Assembly (NCBI RefSeq): GCF_024746795.1 | Contig: NZ_CP080524.1 | Coordinates: 248,001 to 312,000, forward strand | DNA from: Mesorhizobium sp. AR10 | Lineage (GTDB): Bacteria; Pseudomonadota; Alphaproteobacteria; Rhizobiales; Rhizobiaceae | Reading direction: 5' to 3' | DNA length: 64,000 bases | Shown: piece by piece, positions 7,704 through 16,769 of the stretch | Position numbering within the stretch: the stretch's first letter is position 1 | Layout of the letters: each line of letters begins with the position of its first letter | The notes under the pieces: generated by a model | Told to the model about the DNA's origin: nothing | The model's input: only the letters and a program-made list of their open reading frames with translations | Databases searched by the model: none | Made by a program: the position numbers and the translations under genes

Positions 7704-8338
7704 GAGGCCAGCCTGAGGCCGAGCATGTCGGGATAACCTCTGGCCAGCACCGGCGCGAAATGATTGCGACGCGAACGCACCACCTGCAGCGTATGCTCGT
7801 TGAAGGTGAGCAGCGTGGCTACGACCTGCTGGTTGCCATAGGTGCGCTGGTAGCCAAGCGGCGTCGCCAGGAAATGCAGCTGCAACGCGCGCAGGACCCA
7901 CATCGGCTCGAATTCGATGATCACCTGATTGACGTTCCGCTTCAGCCCCCACTCGACGAAGCCTGCAATCAGCTCGGTGCCGACCGTCGACACGCCACGT
8001 CGGCCGTCGCGAAACCCGGGCGCCACCGCATAGCGGGTCAACTCGTAGACATTCGGTCCGGAAGGCGGCGTCCCTTCAAAGAGATCCGTCAGCACCTCGG
8101 TCAGAAGATGCGCCCGGGTCGTCGGGAGCATTCTCTGATAGCCGGCGAGTTCACCGCCACGGATGACGATCTGATGCACCGCCTCGTCGTGGTCGAACTG
8201 GTCGACCTCAAGCCCGTCGGGGCGCTTCAGATCGGACCATCCCATCTCCTCGACGAAGATCTTATAGCGCAAGCGATGAACGGCCTCCCAAAGGTCGGGA
8301 CGTTCCATCAATTCCTGTGTTGTAAGGGAAAAAAGCAT
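7700..8338 (-). CDS. LuxI-family acyl-homoserine lactone synthase
   Basis: LuxI-type enzymes make acyl-homoserine lactones from S-adenosylmethionine and an acyl-ACP or acyl-CoA. The 212 residues keep the family's invariant set: R-F-W in LRYKIFVEEMGW, paired Asp in VDQFDHDE, Arg in AGYQRMLPT and E-x-x-R in VYELTRYAV. The signal cannot be deduced. Some rhizobial relatives (BjaI- and RpaI-like) use acyl- or aryl-CoA, and the crotonase immediately downstream points towards a CoA-linked or modified chain. It sits downstream of its luxR partner on the same strand, with a perfect 14-bp palindrome in the gap. Confidence 0.95.
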   Translation of the reverse strand: MLFSLTTQELMERPDLWEAVHRLRYKIFVEEMGWSDLKRPDGLEVDQFDHDEAVHQIVIRGGELAGYQRMLPTTRAHLLTEVLTDLFEGTPPSGPNVYELTRYAVAPGFRDGRRGVSTVGTELIAGFVEWGLKRNVNQVIIEFEPMWVLRALQLHFLATPLGYQRTYGNQQVVATLLTFNEHTLQVVRSRRNHFAPVLARGYPDMLGLRLAS

Positions 8339-8390
8339 TTGCCGTCTCCTGGTTCAAAAGGAAGATACGGCCGTGCTGTTGTGAGAAAAT

Positions 8391-8404
8391 TACGCGATCG
8401 CGTA
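8391..8404. promoter_or_regulatory. Perfect 14-bp palindrome between luxR and luxI (lux-box candidate)
   Basis: TACGCGATCGCGTA equals its own reverse complement. It is centred about 59 bp upstream of the luxI-type start and lies in the 96-bp gap behind luxR, where a LuxR-family dimer would be expected to bind. It does not match the classical lux box closely, so the assignment is positional. Confidence 0.45.
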
Positions 8405-8434
8405 GGCGGGATTTCTTAGGCCGGCGCGGCCGAC

Positions 8435-9166
8435 CTAGCTAATATAGCCGCGCCTTATCGCTTCGGCGACCGCCTGCACCCGGTTGACGGCACCGAGTTT
8501 GCTTTTAGCGTTAAGGAGATGTTTTTCGGAGGTGTGCTCCGAAATGCCGAGAATTTGTGAAATCTCCCATTCGGACTTGCCGACGGCTGCCCATTTCAGG
8601 CACTCGCGTTCGCGCGGCGTCAATTCGATATGGTCGATGGTCTTGCTCGCCATCGTGTGGAGCTGCATGGCGCGGCCGACGGCATAAGTCGAGACGAGCG
8701 ACACCAGCCCGAACTCGGCCCCTGACAATTCGACGGCCTCGCCGCCCAGCGACACCATGACGATCTGGCCATCGAGCGTGATCAGAGGAAAGGCCAGGCC
8801 GTCGCGCAGCTTGAATTCGCTGGCGTCGCCCATCACCTCGTCGCTACCGTTGTCGATGCGAATGCCCTGAGCCGCCTCCCGCCACTGGAACGGCGCCTGA
8901 AGCTGCTTCATGTGGCTGACGACGGGGTCATGATCGACATAGTTGCGCGCCACATAGCGCTCCAGCCATTCCACGGGCCAGTCGCAGAGCAGCACATGAT
9001 CCTTTTGCTGGCCCCTTGGCGTGCCTGGCTGCGGTACCGTTCCGGCCATCAGCGCCGTCAGGCCGAAGTTCGAGGTGACACCTAGCAGTTTTTCGCAGAC
9101 CGCGGCCGCCGTGCCAGCCTGCTGCAGCTGATCTATGAATTCCAGTGTGCGATCGAAATGACCCAT
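8435..9166 (-). CDS. LuxR-family quorum-sensing regulator
   Basis: A 243-residue transcription factor with an N-terminal autoinducer-binding domain (about 20-165). This holds the aromatic and acidic positions typical of AHL pockets: W in CDWPVEWLE, Y and D in RNYVDHDPVV, W in FQWREA. The C-terminal GerE helix-turn-helix (about 178-243) contains LTPRERECLKWAAVGKS and ISEHTSEKHLLNAKSKLG. It precedes the luxI-type gene by 96 bp on the same strand. The obvious ligand is the product of the neighbouring synthase. Confidence 0.94.
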   Translation of the reverse strand: MGHFDRTLEFIDQLQQAGTAAAVCEKLLGVTSNFGLTALMAGTVPQPGTPRGQQKDHVLLCDWPVEWLERYVARNYVDHDPVVSHMKQLQAPFQWREAAQGIRIDNGSDEVMGDASEFKLRDGLAFPLITLDGQIVMVSLGGEAVELSGAEFGLVSLVSTYAVGRAMQLHTMASKTIDHIELTPRERECLKWAAVGKSEWEISQILGISEHTSEKHLLNAKSKLGAVNRVQAVAEAIRRGYIS

Positions 9167-9222
9167 CGCAACATCTACCCCATGTTGCCTCCCGTTACTG
9201 AGATCAATAGTATGTGCCCGAC

Positions 9223-9257
9223 CTGCACTTTGCTATCAACCCCGGATTGCAAAGCAG
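9223..9257. promoter_or_regulatory. Inverted repeat upstream of luxR
   Basis: CTGC-A-CTTTGC (9223-9233) is the inverted partner of GCAAAGCAG (9249-9257), with one extra base in the left arm and a 15-nt spacer. It lies about 57-91 bp upstream of the luxR start, in the region divergent from the binding-protein gene, and could be an operator. The evidence is symmetry only. Confidence 0.3.
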
Positions 9258-9424
9258 CGCCCCGTTTGTGGCGCCGGCAACTGCCCCTCCAGTCCACGCC
9301 ATGCAACTACTTGCAAACTCACTAAAGCATACCCCTAATTCGGCGTGTTGAAATCAAAAAGCGTTGTGCCTGCGCCATTTTCGTACGAAAAGCCAACAAG
9401 TCAGAACTGGGGCGGAGTTTTATT

Positions 9425-10276
9425 GTGGCATTCCGATGGATATCGATCGCGCTGGCATCGATGTTGATCGGGGTACAGTCCCTCGCCGGCATTGCACGGG
9501 CCGCGGAGCCGCAGGTGCCGGTGCTTTGGGACGCCAAGGAGCGACTACCGAAGCCGGACCTTTCCGCATTGCCGCGACTGAGATTCCTCACCACCACGGA
9601 TTTCCCGCCCTTCAACTTTCTCGACAGCGCCGGCCGGTTGTCCGGCTTTCACATCGATCTGGCGCGTGCCATCTGCGCCGAACTCGACGTCGCGGACAAA
9701 TGCCAGATCCAGGCGCTGCCCTGGGCCGAGCTCGAAGGGGCGCTGCAGAAGGGCGAAGGAGAAGCGATCATCGCCGGCATCGCCGCGACGCCGGAATCGC
9801 GATCGAAATACGCCTTCTCACGCTCCTATCTGCAGTTTCCGGCGCGCTTCATCATGCCGAAGACGAAAGCCTTCGCGGAACCGATTTTTGACAGACTGCG
9901 CAGCAAGCGCGTCGGCGTCATCGCCGGCTCCGCGCATGAGCGGATGCTGCGCGATTACTTCGGCACCGTTCAGGTCGTCCCGTTCGACAGACCGGAGGCG
10001 CTTTACGGCGACCTCAAGGCCGGCAAGATCGACGCCGCCTTCGGCGACGGCATGCGCTTCGCCTTCTGGCTGGGCGGTTCTGACGCCGCCGGTTGCTGCC
10101 GTTTTGCCGGTGGCCCGTATCTGGCGCCCGAATATCTGGGCTCGGGCATGGCCATCGCCACCAGGGCCGGCGATCCGGCACTGGCCGCGGCTCTCGACTA
10201 TGCGCTGCAGGAGATTTCCATCAAGGGCACGTTCGCCGAGTTCTATCTGCGCTATTTCCCGGTCAGTTTTTTCTGA
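9425..10276 (+). CDS. Family 3 periplasmic solute-binding protein
   Basis: A 283-residue exported binding protein of the amino-acid type (SBP_bac_3). It has a signal peptide at 1-26 (hydrophobic core SIALASMLIGVQSLAGIA, probable cleavage after ARA). The ligand-domain landmarks are LRFLTTTDFPPFNFLD, GFHIDLARAICAEL, LPWAELEGALQKGE, and IIAGIAATPESRSKYAFSRS. The GTG at 9425 gives the best signal peptide. No permease or ATPase gene is adjacent, so it may serve a transporter elsewhere or act as an orphan sensor. The final residues VSFF and the stop codon lie inside the first copy of a 24-bp tandem repeat, so the C-terminus may have been altered by repeat growth. Confidence 0.88.
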   Translation: MAFRWISIALASMLIGVQSLAGIARAAEPQVPVLWDAKERLPKPDLSALPRLRFLTTTDFPPFNFLDSAGRLSGFHIDLARAICAELDVADKCQIQALPWAELEGALQKGEGEAIIAGIAATPESRSKYAFSRSYLQFPARFIMPKTKAFAEPIFDRLRSKRVGVIAGSAHERMLRDYFGTVQVVPFDRPEALYGDLKAGKIDAAFGDGMRFAFWLGGSDAAGCCRFAGGPYLAPEYLGSGMAIATRAGDPALAAALDYALQEISIKGTFAEFYLRYFPVSFF

Positions 10277-10350
10277 TCCGGCCCGGTCAGTTTTTTCTGA
10301 TCCGGCCCGGTCCGTTTTTTCTGATCCGGTTCCGGTCAGCTTTTTCTAGG
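10258..10350. repeat. 24-bp tandem repeat, three full copies and one partial
   Basis: The unit begins CCCGGTCAGTTTTTTCTGA and ends TCCGG. Copies are 10258-10281, 10282-10305 and 10306-10329 (one change, CAG to CCG), with a degenerate partial copy at 10330-10350. Each unit is itself a small hairpin (CGGTCAG / CTGATCCG around a T6 loop). The stop codon of the upstream binding protein is inside copy 1, and the array ends just before the convergent TerB-like gene. Confidence 0.9.
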
Positions 10351-10359
10351 GGCCTGGAT

Positions 10360-10773
10360 TCAAGTCAGCGTGCGAAGGCGGGCCTTGGCGGCACGGCCGA
10401 TGGCGGCCACGGTCAGCGTGTCGAGGTCGAGCTGGCGGCGGATGAGCTGCAGCACCCGCACCTCCTCCATGCGCATTTCGAGATCGACGGCCGCAACTTC
10501 GAAGGCCGCGGCATAGGCGGTATCGCGCAGCCGTTCGGGCAGCGCCTCGGCGACCAGCGCCAGAACGCCTTCCAGCCCGTCCTTTTCGTGCAGGCGCTTC
10601 TGACAGGCCTGGGCTACCGAGACCAGCCTGTCATGGCTGAAGTCCTGGAACACGGGCCATGAGCGAACGACGTCGCCGATCCGCGCCAGTTCGACGTCGG
10701 TCATGTCACGGTCGGAGGCCGAGGTGATGACCATCAGGTAGATCAGGGCTTCATGCGGTGTCGGCAATGGCAT
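10360..10773 (-). CDS. TerB-family (tellurite resistance B-like) protein
   Basis: A 137-residue all-helical protein of the TerB fold, by its pattern: EALIYLMVITSASDRDMTDVELARIGDVV, then acidic and amphipathic helices ending in LDLDTLTVAAIGRAAKARL. TerB-like domains bind metals and act in stress or membrane complexes; no function is known for this stand-alone type. The start at 10773 has a near-perfect ribosome site (AAGGAG, 6 nt spacing), so the longer open frame to 10866 was rejected. It is divergent from lysS and convergent with the binding protein. Confidence 0.75.
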   Translation of the reverse strand: MPLPTPHEALIYLMVITSASDRDMTDVELARIGDVVRSWPVFQDFSHDRLVSVAQACQKRLHEKDGLEGVLALVAEALPERLRDTAYAAAFEVAAVDLEMRMEEVRVLQLIRRQLDLDTLTVAAIGRAAKARLRTLT

Positions 10774-10929
10774 TTCTTGCTCCTTGAAACGGGCTCCGAA
10801 GGTAGGAACGCGGCCTCTGTGCCGCAAGGAAAAAACGCCGGGATCGTTGACGCTCCGGCCACGCACGCCTAGAGACCGGGCTGAACTCCACCTTCCGGCG
10901 ATGCCGCGAATAATTTGGAAAACAGTGAC

Positions 10930-12579
10930 ATGGCGGGATCAAACATCGTCGATCTCAATCCCGAGGTGCTTGCGGCAGCGGCAGAAAGCAAGGCCTGGCC
11001 GTTCGAGGAAGCCAAAAAGATCATCGAGCGCTACAAGGACACGGGCTTTCCCGAGACCATCCTGTTCGAGACCGGCTATGGTCCGTCTGGCCTGCCGCAT
11101 ATCGGTACGTTCGGCGAGGTCGCGCGCACCTCGATGGTGCGCCACGCCTTCCGCGTGCTGACCAGGGACACCGTCAAGACCAAGCTCCTGTGCTTCTCCG
11201 ACGACATGGATGGCATGCGCAAGATTCCCGACAACGTGCCGGATCGCGCCGCACTCGAGCCGCACTTGCACAAGCCGCTCTCGTCGGTGCCCAATCCCTT
11301 CGGCGGCGACTATGCGAGCTTCGCAGACCACAACAACGCGATGCTTTGCCGCTTCCTCGACACGTTCGGGTTCGACTACGAATTCGCCAGCGCGACGGCG
11401 TACTACAAGGCAGGCCGCTTCGACGCGATGTTGTTGCGCGCCGCCGAACGCTTCGACGAGATCATGGCGGTGATGCTGCCGACGCTCGGGCAGGAGCGCC
11501 AGGCGACCTACAGCCCGTTCCTGCCGATTTCCCCGAAGAGCGGCCGCGTGCTCTACGTTCCGATGAAGCATGTCGACGCCAAGGCCGGCACCATCACCTT
11601 CGACGATGACGGCACCGAGACCACGCTTTCGATAACGGGCGGCAGAGTGAAGCTTCAGTGGAAGCCGGATTTCGGCATGCGCTGGGCAGCGCTCGGCGTC
11701 GATTTCGAAATGTTCGGCAAGGACCACCAGACGAATGCGGTGGTCTACGACCGTATCTGCAACATTCTGGGCGGGCGGGCACCGGAGCACTTCGTCTATG
11801 AACTGTTCCTGGACGAGAACGGCCAGAAGATCTCGAAGTCGAAGGGGAACGGCATCACCATCGACCAGTGGCTGGCCTATGCGCCGACCGAAAGTCTCGG
11901 GCTCTACATGTACCAGCGGCCTCGGCAAGCCAAGAAGCTCTATTTCGACGTCATCCCGCGGGCCGTGGACGAGTACTACACGTTCCTCACCGCCTATGGC
12001 AGGCAGGATTGGAAAGAGCGGCTGGGCAATCCGGTCTGGCACATGCATGACGGCAACCCGCCAACGATCGACCTGCCGGTGCCGTTCTCGCTGCTGCTCA
12101 ATCTCGTCAGTGCCTCCAACGCCCAGAACACGGATGTGTTGTGGGGTTTCATCTCGCGCCATGCGCCGGGCGTGACCCCTGCGACCCATCCCGAGCTCGA
12201 CCAGCTGGTCGGTTATGCGATCCGCTATTTCGACGATTTCGTGAAGCCGGCCAAGGTGTACCGGGCCGCCGACGCGGTCGAGCGCGAGGCGCTGACGAAG
12301 CTCTCCGACGCGCTCGCCGCGTTGCCATCTGGGGCCAGCGGCGAGGCGATCCAGAACGCGGCCCTCAACGTCGCGCGCAAGATCGAACGCTACCAGGATC
12401 ATTCCAAGCAGAGCCCGGAAGGTGGCCCGGGCGTATCAGGCGCCTTCTTCCAGATGATCTACCAGGTACTGATCGGACAGGAGCGGGGCCCGCGCTTCGG
12501 TTCGTTCGCAGCACTTTACGGCATTGCAGAGACCCGCGGGCTCATTGAGCGGGCGCTGGCTGGTCAGTTGGCGGCGTAG
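10930..12579 (+). CDS. lysS: Lysine--tRNA ligase, class I (LysRS1)
   Basis: This enzyme charges tRNA-Lys using the class I fold, unlike the class II LysRS of most bacteria. The 549 residues show the HIGH-like motif PHIGTFGE at 56-63 and the KMSKS-like motif KISKS at 300-304. Between them is the class I Rossmann core ([24 protein letters not shown]). Class I LysRS is typical of archaea and alphaproteobacteria. The start ATG at 10930 ([13 protein letters not shown]) was chosen over a TTG at 10915. Its 3' end overlaps the convergent nuclease-like gene by 38 bp. Confidence 0.94.
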   Translation: MAGSNIVDLNPEVLAAAAESKAWPFEEAKKIIERYKDTGFPETILFETGYGPSGLPHIGTFGEVARTSMVRHAFRVLTRDTVKTKLLCFSDDMDGMRKIPDNVPDRAALEPHLHKPLSSVPNPFGGDYASFADHNNAMLCRFLDTFGFDYEFASATAYYKAGRFDAMLLRAAERFDEIMAVMLPTLGQERQATYSPFLPISPKSGRVLYVPMKHVDAKAGTITFDDDGTETTLSITGGRVKLQWKPDFGMRWAALGVDFEMFGKDHQTNAVVYDRICNILGGRAPEHFVYELFLDENGQKISKSKGNGITIDQWLAYAPTESLGLYMYQRPRQAKKLYFDVIPRAVDEYYTFLTAYGRQDWKERLGNPVWHMHDGNPPTIDLPVPFSLLLNLVSASNAQNTDVLWGFISRHAPGVTPATHPELDQLVGYAIRYFDDFVKPAKVYRAADAVEREALTKLSDALAALPSGASGEAIQNAALNVARKIERYQDHSKQSPEGGPGVSGAFFQMIYQVLIGQERGPRFGSFAALYGIAETRGLIERALAGQLAA

Positions 12580-13369
12580 CCTCCGTCGCCGACGGATCGA
12601 GGATCTGCTGCGTCGTCGGTGCCGCCACGACAGGAGTTGGGGCCGGGGGCAGGCCCGAAAGATTGGGGGCGGCAGCAAAGATGCCCTTTTTCGCCGCGCG
12701 CGCCTTGTCGCCCGCTTCGACATAGCGACCGCCTGCTGCAGCGCGGGCCCAGCCATTCTCGACCAGCCATTGGCCAACATCCTGCTTGCCAATGCGGCAC
12801 TCGGCGGCGATCAGGTCGCGGCCACCTTCCGGTGGCACTGCGCAGATCACGGCGCGGCCGCGCAGGAAGGCGCGGAATGCCGTCCGTGCCCGGATGCCAC
12901 ATGCCCATGACTTGCCGTCATCCGAACAGGTTTCGTCCTGCCTGATAATGTCGATTCCCGAGATGGCGACGGAATAGCCCTTCGCCTCGATCAATCCGGC
13001 AGCAGACGCGACCGGCTGAAAGAGCGGAGTTCCCTTCCAGTCGTCGGGCATCTTCGGCTTCAGCGGCACGGCCAGCGCCAGCTTGCCCAGCGGTGCGCGC
13101 GGCTCGACCCGCTCTAGCTCTTCGGCAGGAAGCTGCGGCGGCGCGACGATTTCAGGGTCGATTGCCCTGGAATGCACTGCCGGCTTTGCAGGCATGGCTT
13201 GAGGAATGGCTGAGGTGGCCGGCTCACTGGGCACGGTGTCAGCGTTCGCCTCGATCTTGTCGACGCCGACGTTGTCGTCCCCGCGTTGCAGGACGCGTCC
13301 GCCAGCGACCACCGCGGCAGCCATCGCCAGGATCGCCAGAGCAGCCACGACAGCGTGATGCGGACGCAT
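12542..13369 (-). CDS. Exported or membrane-anchored thermonuclease-like protein (degenerate SNase fold)
   Basis: The 275-residue protein has an N-terminal hydrophobic segment ([21 protein letters not shown]) and a long Pro/Ala-rich linker. A C-terminal region resembles staphylococcal-nuclease homologues ([67 protein letters not shown]). The catalytic Arg/Glu set of active nucleases is not obvious, so catalysis is doubtful. The start at 13369 (MRPHHAVV) lies 10 bp after the S24 regulator gene, suggesting co-transcription. The 3' end overlaps lysS. Confidence 0.7.
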   Translation of the reverse strand: MRPHHAVVAALAILAMAAAVVAGGRVLQRGDDNVGVDKIEANADTVPSEPATSAIPQAMPAKPAVHSRAIDPEIVAPPQLPAEELERVEPRAPLGKLALAVPLKPKMPDDWKGTPLFQPVASAAGLIEAKGYSVAISGIDIIRQDETCSDDGKSWACGIRARTAFRAFLRGRAVICAVPPEGGRDLIAAECRIGKQDVGQWLVENGWARAAAGGRYVEAGDKARAAKKGIFAAAPNLSGLPPAPTPVVAAPTTQQILDPSATEATPPTDQPAPAQ

Positions 13370-13379
13370 CCGGCCGCCC

Positions 13380-14030
13380 CTACTGACTTGCCCAGACGAT
13401 CCGCGCCACCCACTCGACATCATGCATGGGAATATCGCGGTCCGCGTGGTCGGGATTGAGCGAGACCAGCACAATCGACTTCGTTGTCTGGCGGTCGAGC
13501 ACCTTGGCCATTACCTCGCCGGCATTGGTCTTGACGACGACACGGTCGCCCTTGCGGGTGACAGCGCCCGGCTCGACGATCAGCACGTCGCCATTGCGGT
13601 AGAGAGGCAGCATGGAATCGCCCTGGACCTTCAGTGCATAGGAGGTTTCGGTCGAGCTGGCCGGAAGCTCGACCAGATCCCAGCCCTGTCCGGCGGGGAA
13701 GCCGGCATCGTCGAAGAAGCCACCAGCGCCGGCCTGGGCGAAGCCGAGCAGCGGCACCGATGATCTCTGCGGGGGCAAAGACCCGGCGCCGGTTTTGCCC
13801 CGCCCCTCGACCAGCCCGGTGAATTCGTCGAGCGAGGCGCCCGTCGCCTCGATGATCTTGGCCAGCGATTCGGTCGACGGCCAGCGCGGCCGCCCGTCGG
13901 AGGACAGCCGCTTCGACTTGTTGAAGGCGGTCGAATCGAGACCCGCGCGCCTGGCCAGACCCGAGGCCGACAGCGAATAGCGCTCGGCCAGAGCGTCGAT
14001 GGCGGCCCATACGCGGTCGTGCGAGAGCAT
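13380..14030 (-). CDS. XRE/HTH - S24 peptidase-type transcriptional repressor
   Basis: The 216-residue protein has an N-terminal DNA-binding helix-turn-helix (about 5-70; LSASGLARRAGLDSTAFNKSK) and a C-terminal LexA/CI-like S24 domain. The serine-lysine dyad is S139 in VQGDSMLPLYRNGD and K176 in GEVMAKVL. A candidate Ala-Gly self-cleavage bond is at 100-101 (FAQAGAGG). It is therefore a damage- or stress-responsive repressor by family, distinct from LexA in its HTH. It has a strong ribosome site (GGAGGAG). An inverted repeat 21 bp upstream suggests autoregulation. The nuclease-like gene follows it directly. Confidence 0.88.
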   Translation of the reverse strand: MLSHDRVWAAIDALAERYSLSASGLARRAGLDSTAFNKSKRLSSDGRPRWPSTESLAKIIEATGASLDEFTGLVEGRGKTGAGSLPPQRSSVPLLGFAQAGAGGFFDDAGFPAGQGWDLVELPASSTETSYALKVQGDSMLPLYRNGDVLIVEPGAVTRKGDRVVVKTNAGEVMAKVLDRQTTKSIVLVSLNPDHADRDIPMHDVEWVARIVWASQ

Positions 14031-14050
14031 ATCTTGCTCTCCTCCAAAAC

Positions 14051-14070
14051 AGGAAAAAATACCTTTTCCT
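14051..14070. promoter_or_regulatory. Inverted repeat before the S24 repressor (operator candidate)
   Basis: AGGAAAA (14051-14057) and TTTTCCT (14064-14070) form 7-bp arms around 6 bp, ending 21 bp before the repressor start. A symmetric 20-bp site at this position fits a dimeric CI-like autorepressor. Confidence 0.45.
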
Positions 14071-14122
14071 TTCTAGTCTTCGATCGCGGATTTGTCCATC
14101 GGCAGACTGATCACAAGAGGGC

Positions 14123-14521
14123 TCAATCGCCGACCTTGGCCAGAGCACGTAGCCCTCGGTGGGAGGTCACGAAAATCCGCTCCGCCTCCGTCAGCGGACG
14201 CGGCTGAGCCGTGCGGCCAAGTGCTGCGACCACCTCGTCGATGGCGAGGAAGCGGCGGCTGGCGCGGTCGTAGACGCCGGCCGTGGTCATGATCGATGCA
14301 GCCGTTTCGCCATCGTCGAGGACGAAGCGATGTTTGCCGACAGCCTCGGTGCCTTGCCAGGTCTCGATCGAAGAGACCACTTCGAAGCGTCGCCACAATT
14401 TGATCTCGCGCACATAGACCAACTGCAGCCCGCCTATCATCGGCGCCCAGCCATTCTTTCTCGCCAGCCTGATGAGGCCGGCGCGCAGGAAAATGTCGAT
14501 GCGGCTACAGCGCCCAGACAT
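14123..14521 (-). pseudogene. 5'-truncated thioesterase-like (4HBT/THEM6-type) gene
   Basis: The 132-residue frame aligns, from recall of the family, with acyl-CoA thioesterase-like proteins of about 180 residues. SRIDIFLRAGLIRLARKNG corresponds to the segment after the HMNN..RYL region, followed by WAPMIGGLQLVYVREIKLW. The N-terminal 45 or so residues, including the start of the hot-dog fold, are missing, because the fadJ-like gene ends only 14 bp upstream. The apparent ATG at 14521 lies in a place homologous to mid-protein sequence. It could still be translated behind fadJ. A remnant is the simplest reading. Confidence 0.55.
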
Positions 14522-14535
14522 ACATCGGAGCGGCG

Positions 14536-16755
14536 TTACGCCGCCTTCTTCGCCTCGTCTTTGGCGTAAGGATCGAAGCGCTGGTAGAAGGTCTCGCCCT
14601 TCTCGGCCATGTCGAGCAGCAGCTTGGGCGCCTTGAACTCGGCGCCGTATTTCTTCTGCAGGCCCTTGGCGATCCTGACGAATTCCCTGGCGCCGATGCC
14701 GTCGATGTAGGACAGCGCGCCGCCTGTATAGGGCGCGAAGCCGAAGGCTAGGATCGAACCGACATCGGCCTCCCGCGGATCGGTGACGATGCCTTCTTCC
14801 ATCACCCGCGTCGCTTCCAGCGCGATGGTGAAGAGCAATCGCTGCTGCAGCTCCTCATAGTCGACCTTCTCCGGCGCTAGCTGCGGGTAGAGATCCTTCA
14901 GACCTGGCCAAAGCTTCTTCTTGGCCGGCTTTTGCGGATAGTCGTAAAAACCCTTGCCGTTCTTGCGGCCGAAGCGGCCATGGCTGTCGACCAGAGTGTT
15001 GATCAGCGCCATCTGCTTGGCGTCGACGGCCTTGTCGCCGAGATCCCTGATGGTCTGCTTCATGATCTTCTGGGCAAGGTCGATCGCCGTCTCGTCGGTC
15101 AGCGCCAGTGGACCGACCGGCATACCTGCGGCCTTTGCCGCGTTCTCGATCATCGGCGCCGGAACGCCCTCGATCAGCATCTTGTAGGCTTCCGACATGT
15201 AGCGCAGCACGCAGCGGTTGACGTAGAAGCCGCGCGTGTCGTTGACGACGATAGGCGTCTTCTTGATGGCGCGGACGAAGTCGATCGCAGTGGCCAGCGC
15301 CTTGTCGCCGGTCTTCTTGCCGAGAATGATCTCGACCAGCATCATCTTGTCGACCGGCGAGAAGAAATGGATGCCGATGAAATTCTTCGGCCGCGCCGAA
15401 TTCTTCGCCAGCGACGAGATCGGAATGGTCGAGGTGTTCGACGCGAAGATCGCCGCCGGCTTCAGCACGGCTTCCGCCTGTTCGGTGGCGCCCTTCTTGA
15501 CGGCTGAATCCTCGAACACCGCCTCGACCACCAGGTCGCAGCCGGCAAGGTCGGCATAGTCGGCCGTCGGCGTGATCAGCGACAGCAGCCTGTCCTTGTC
15601 CTCGGGCTTGGCGCGGCCCTTTTTCACCTGATCCGAGACCAAGCTTTCGGAATGCGCCTTGCCCTTGGCGGCGGACTCCATGTCGCGGTCGAGCAGCACC
15701 ACCGGAATGCCGGCCTTGGCCGTCACATAGGCGATGCCGGCGCCCATGAAGCCGGCGCCGAGCACGCCGATCTTCTTGAACTTGGTTTCCGGCACGCCGG
15801 CCGGGCGGCGCGCGCCCTTGTTCAGTTCCTGCAGCGACACGAATAGCGAGCGGATCATAGCCGCCGCTTCCTTGGTCTGCATGATCTCGGTGAAATAACG
15901 CTGTTCGATGCGCAGGCCGGTGTCGAACGGCACCAGCAGGCCTTCATAGACGCATTTCAGGATCGCGGCTGCAGCAGGATAATTGCCAAAGGTCTCGCGA
16001 CGCAGGATGGCGATGGCCGGCGGCCACAGATTGGCGCCCGCCACCGAATAGACCGGGCCGCCGGGCAGCTTGAAGCCCTTTTCGTCCCACGGCGCCACCG
16101 GCTTCAGGCCATTCTTGATCATCGCCTTGGCGGTTTCGACCAGCCTGGCCGGCTCGGCGATCTCATGGATCAAGCCCATCGCCTTGGCCTTCTGCGGCGA
16201 AAGCGTCTGGCCGGAGGTCAGCATCTGCAACGCCTGCTGCTGGTCGGTCAGCCGCGGCACGCGCTGGGTGCCGCCGGCGCCCGGGAAGATGCCGATCTTC
16301 ACCTCGGGAAGCGCCATCTTGACCTTGTCGGAATCGGCCGCGACACGACCGTGGCAAGCGAGCGAAAGCTCGAACGCGCCACCCATGCAGGTGCCGTTGA
16401 TCGCCGATACCCAGGACTTTCCGCAAGTTTCCAGCTTGCGGAACAGGCCGGTCATATAACCTGCATTGTCGAACAGCGCCTTGATCGCCTTGTCAGCGTC
16501 CTTGCCTTTTTCGGCGGCGTAGGCCGACAGCATCTTCTGCAGCATGGTGATGTCGGCGCCGCCCGAAAACGTGTCCTTGCCGGAGGTGATCACCGCGCCC
16601 TTGATGGCTGCGTCGCCCGCCACCTTGTCGACGATGGCGTTCAACTCCAGCATCGCCTCTTCGGTGAAGACGTTCATCGAACGGCCGGGCATATCCCAGG
16701 TGACCAGCGCGATGCCGTCGGCGTCGATATCGAGGGTGAAATTGGTGTAGCTCAT
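14536..16755 (-). CDS. fadJ: Bifunctional enoyl-CoA hydratase / 3-hydroxyacyl-CoA dehydrogenase (FadJ/FadB type)
   Basis: A multifunctional beta-oxidation enzyme of 739 residues. The N-terminal crotonase domain (about 1-190) shows [16 protein letters not shown] and [17 protein letters not shown], with both hydratase glutamates. The NAD-binding domain (about 320-500) begins [21 protein letters not shown] and contains the HFFSP motif ([17 protein letters not shown]), followed by two 3HCDH C-terminal domains. The start at 16755 ([14 protein letters not shown]) is 14 bp after the thiolase gene, so the two form a classical FadBA-like pair. It completes a four-gene fatty-acid or branched-chain acyl degradation cluster. 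Confidence 0.94.
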   Translation of the reverse strand: MSYTNFTLDIDADGIALVTWDMPGRSMNVFTEEAMLELNAIVDKVAGDAAIKGAVITSGKDTFSGGADITMLQKMLSAYAAEKGKDADKAIKALFDNAGYMTGLFRKLETCGKSWVSAINGTCMGGAFELSLACHGRVAADSDKVKMALPEVKIGIFPGAGGTQRVPRLTDQQQALQMLTSGQTLSPQKAKAMGLIHEIAEPARLVETAKAMIKNGLKPVAPWDEKGFKLPGGPVYSVAGANLWPPAIAILRRETFGNYPAAAAILKCVYEGLLVPFDTGLRIEQRYFTEIMQTKEAAAMIRSLFVSLQELNKGARRPAGVPETKFKKIGVLGAGFMGAGIAYVTAKAGIPVVLLDRDMESAAKGKAHSESLVSDQVKKGRAKPEDKDRLLSLITPTADYADLAGCDLVVEAVFEDSAVKKGATEQAEAVLKPAAIFASNTSTIPISSLAKNSARPKNFIGIHFFSPVDKMMLVEIILGKKTGDKALATAIDFVRAIKKTPIVVNDTRGFYVNRCVLRYMSEAYKMLIEGVPAPMIENAAKAAGMPVGPLALTDETAIDLAQKIMKQTIRDLGDKAVDAKQMALINTLVDSHGRFGRKNGKGFYDYPQKPAKKKLWPGLKDLYPQLAPEKVDYEELQQRLLFTIALEATRVMEEGIVTDPREADVGSILAFGFAPYTGGALSYIDGIGAREFVRIAKGLQKKYGAEFKAPKLLLDMAEKGETFYQRFDPYAKDEAKKAA

Positions 16756-16769
16756 GGTCTCTCTCCCCG

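Noticed and set aside
10258..10350. CRISPR array
   Set aside because: The 24-bp units are directly adjacent with no spacers, and no cas genes are present.
10939..12402. Minus-strand open frame of 487 codons antisense to lysS
   Set aside because: Shadow of the high-GC third positions in lysS; His/Arg-rich product with no family features.
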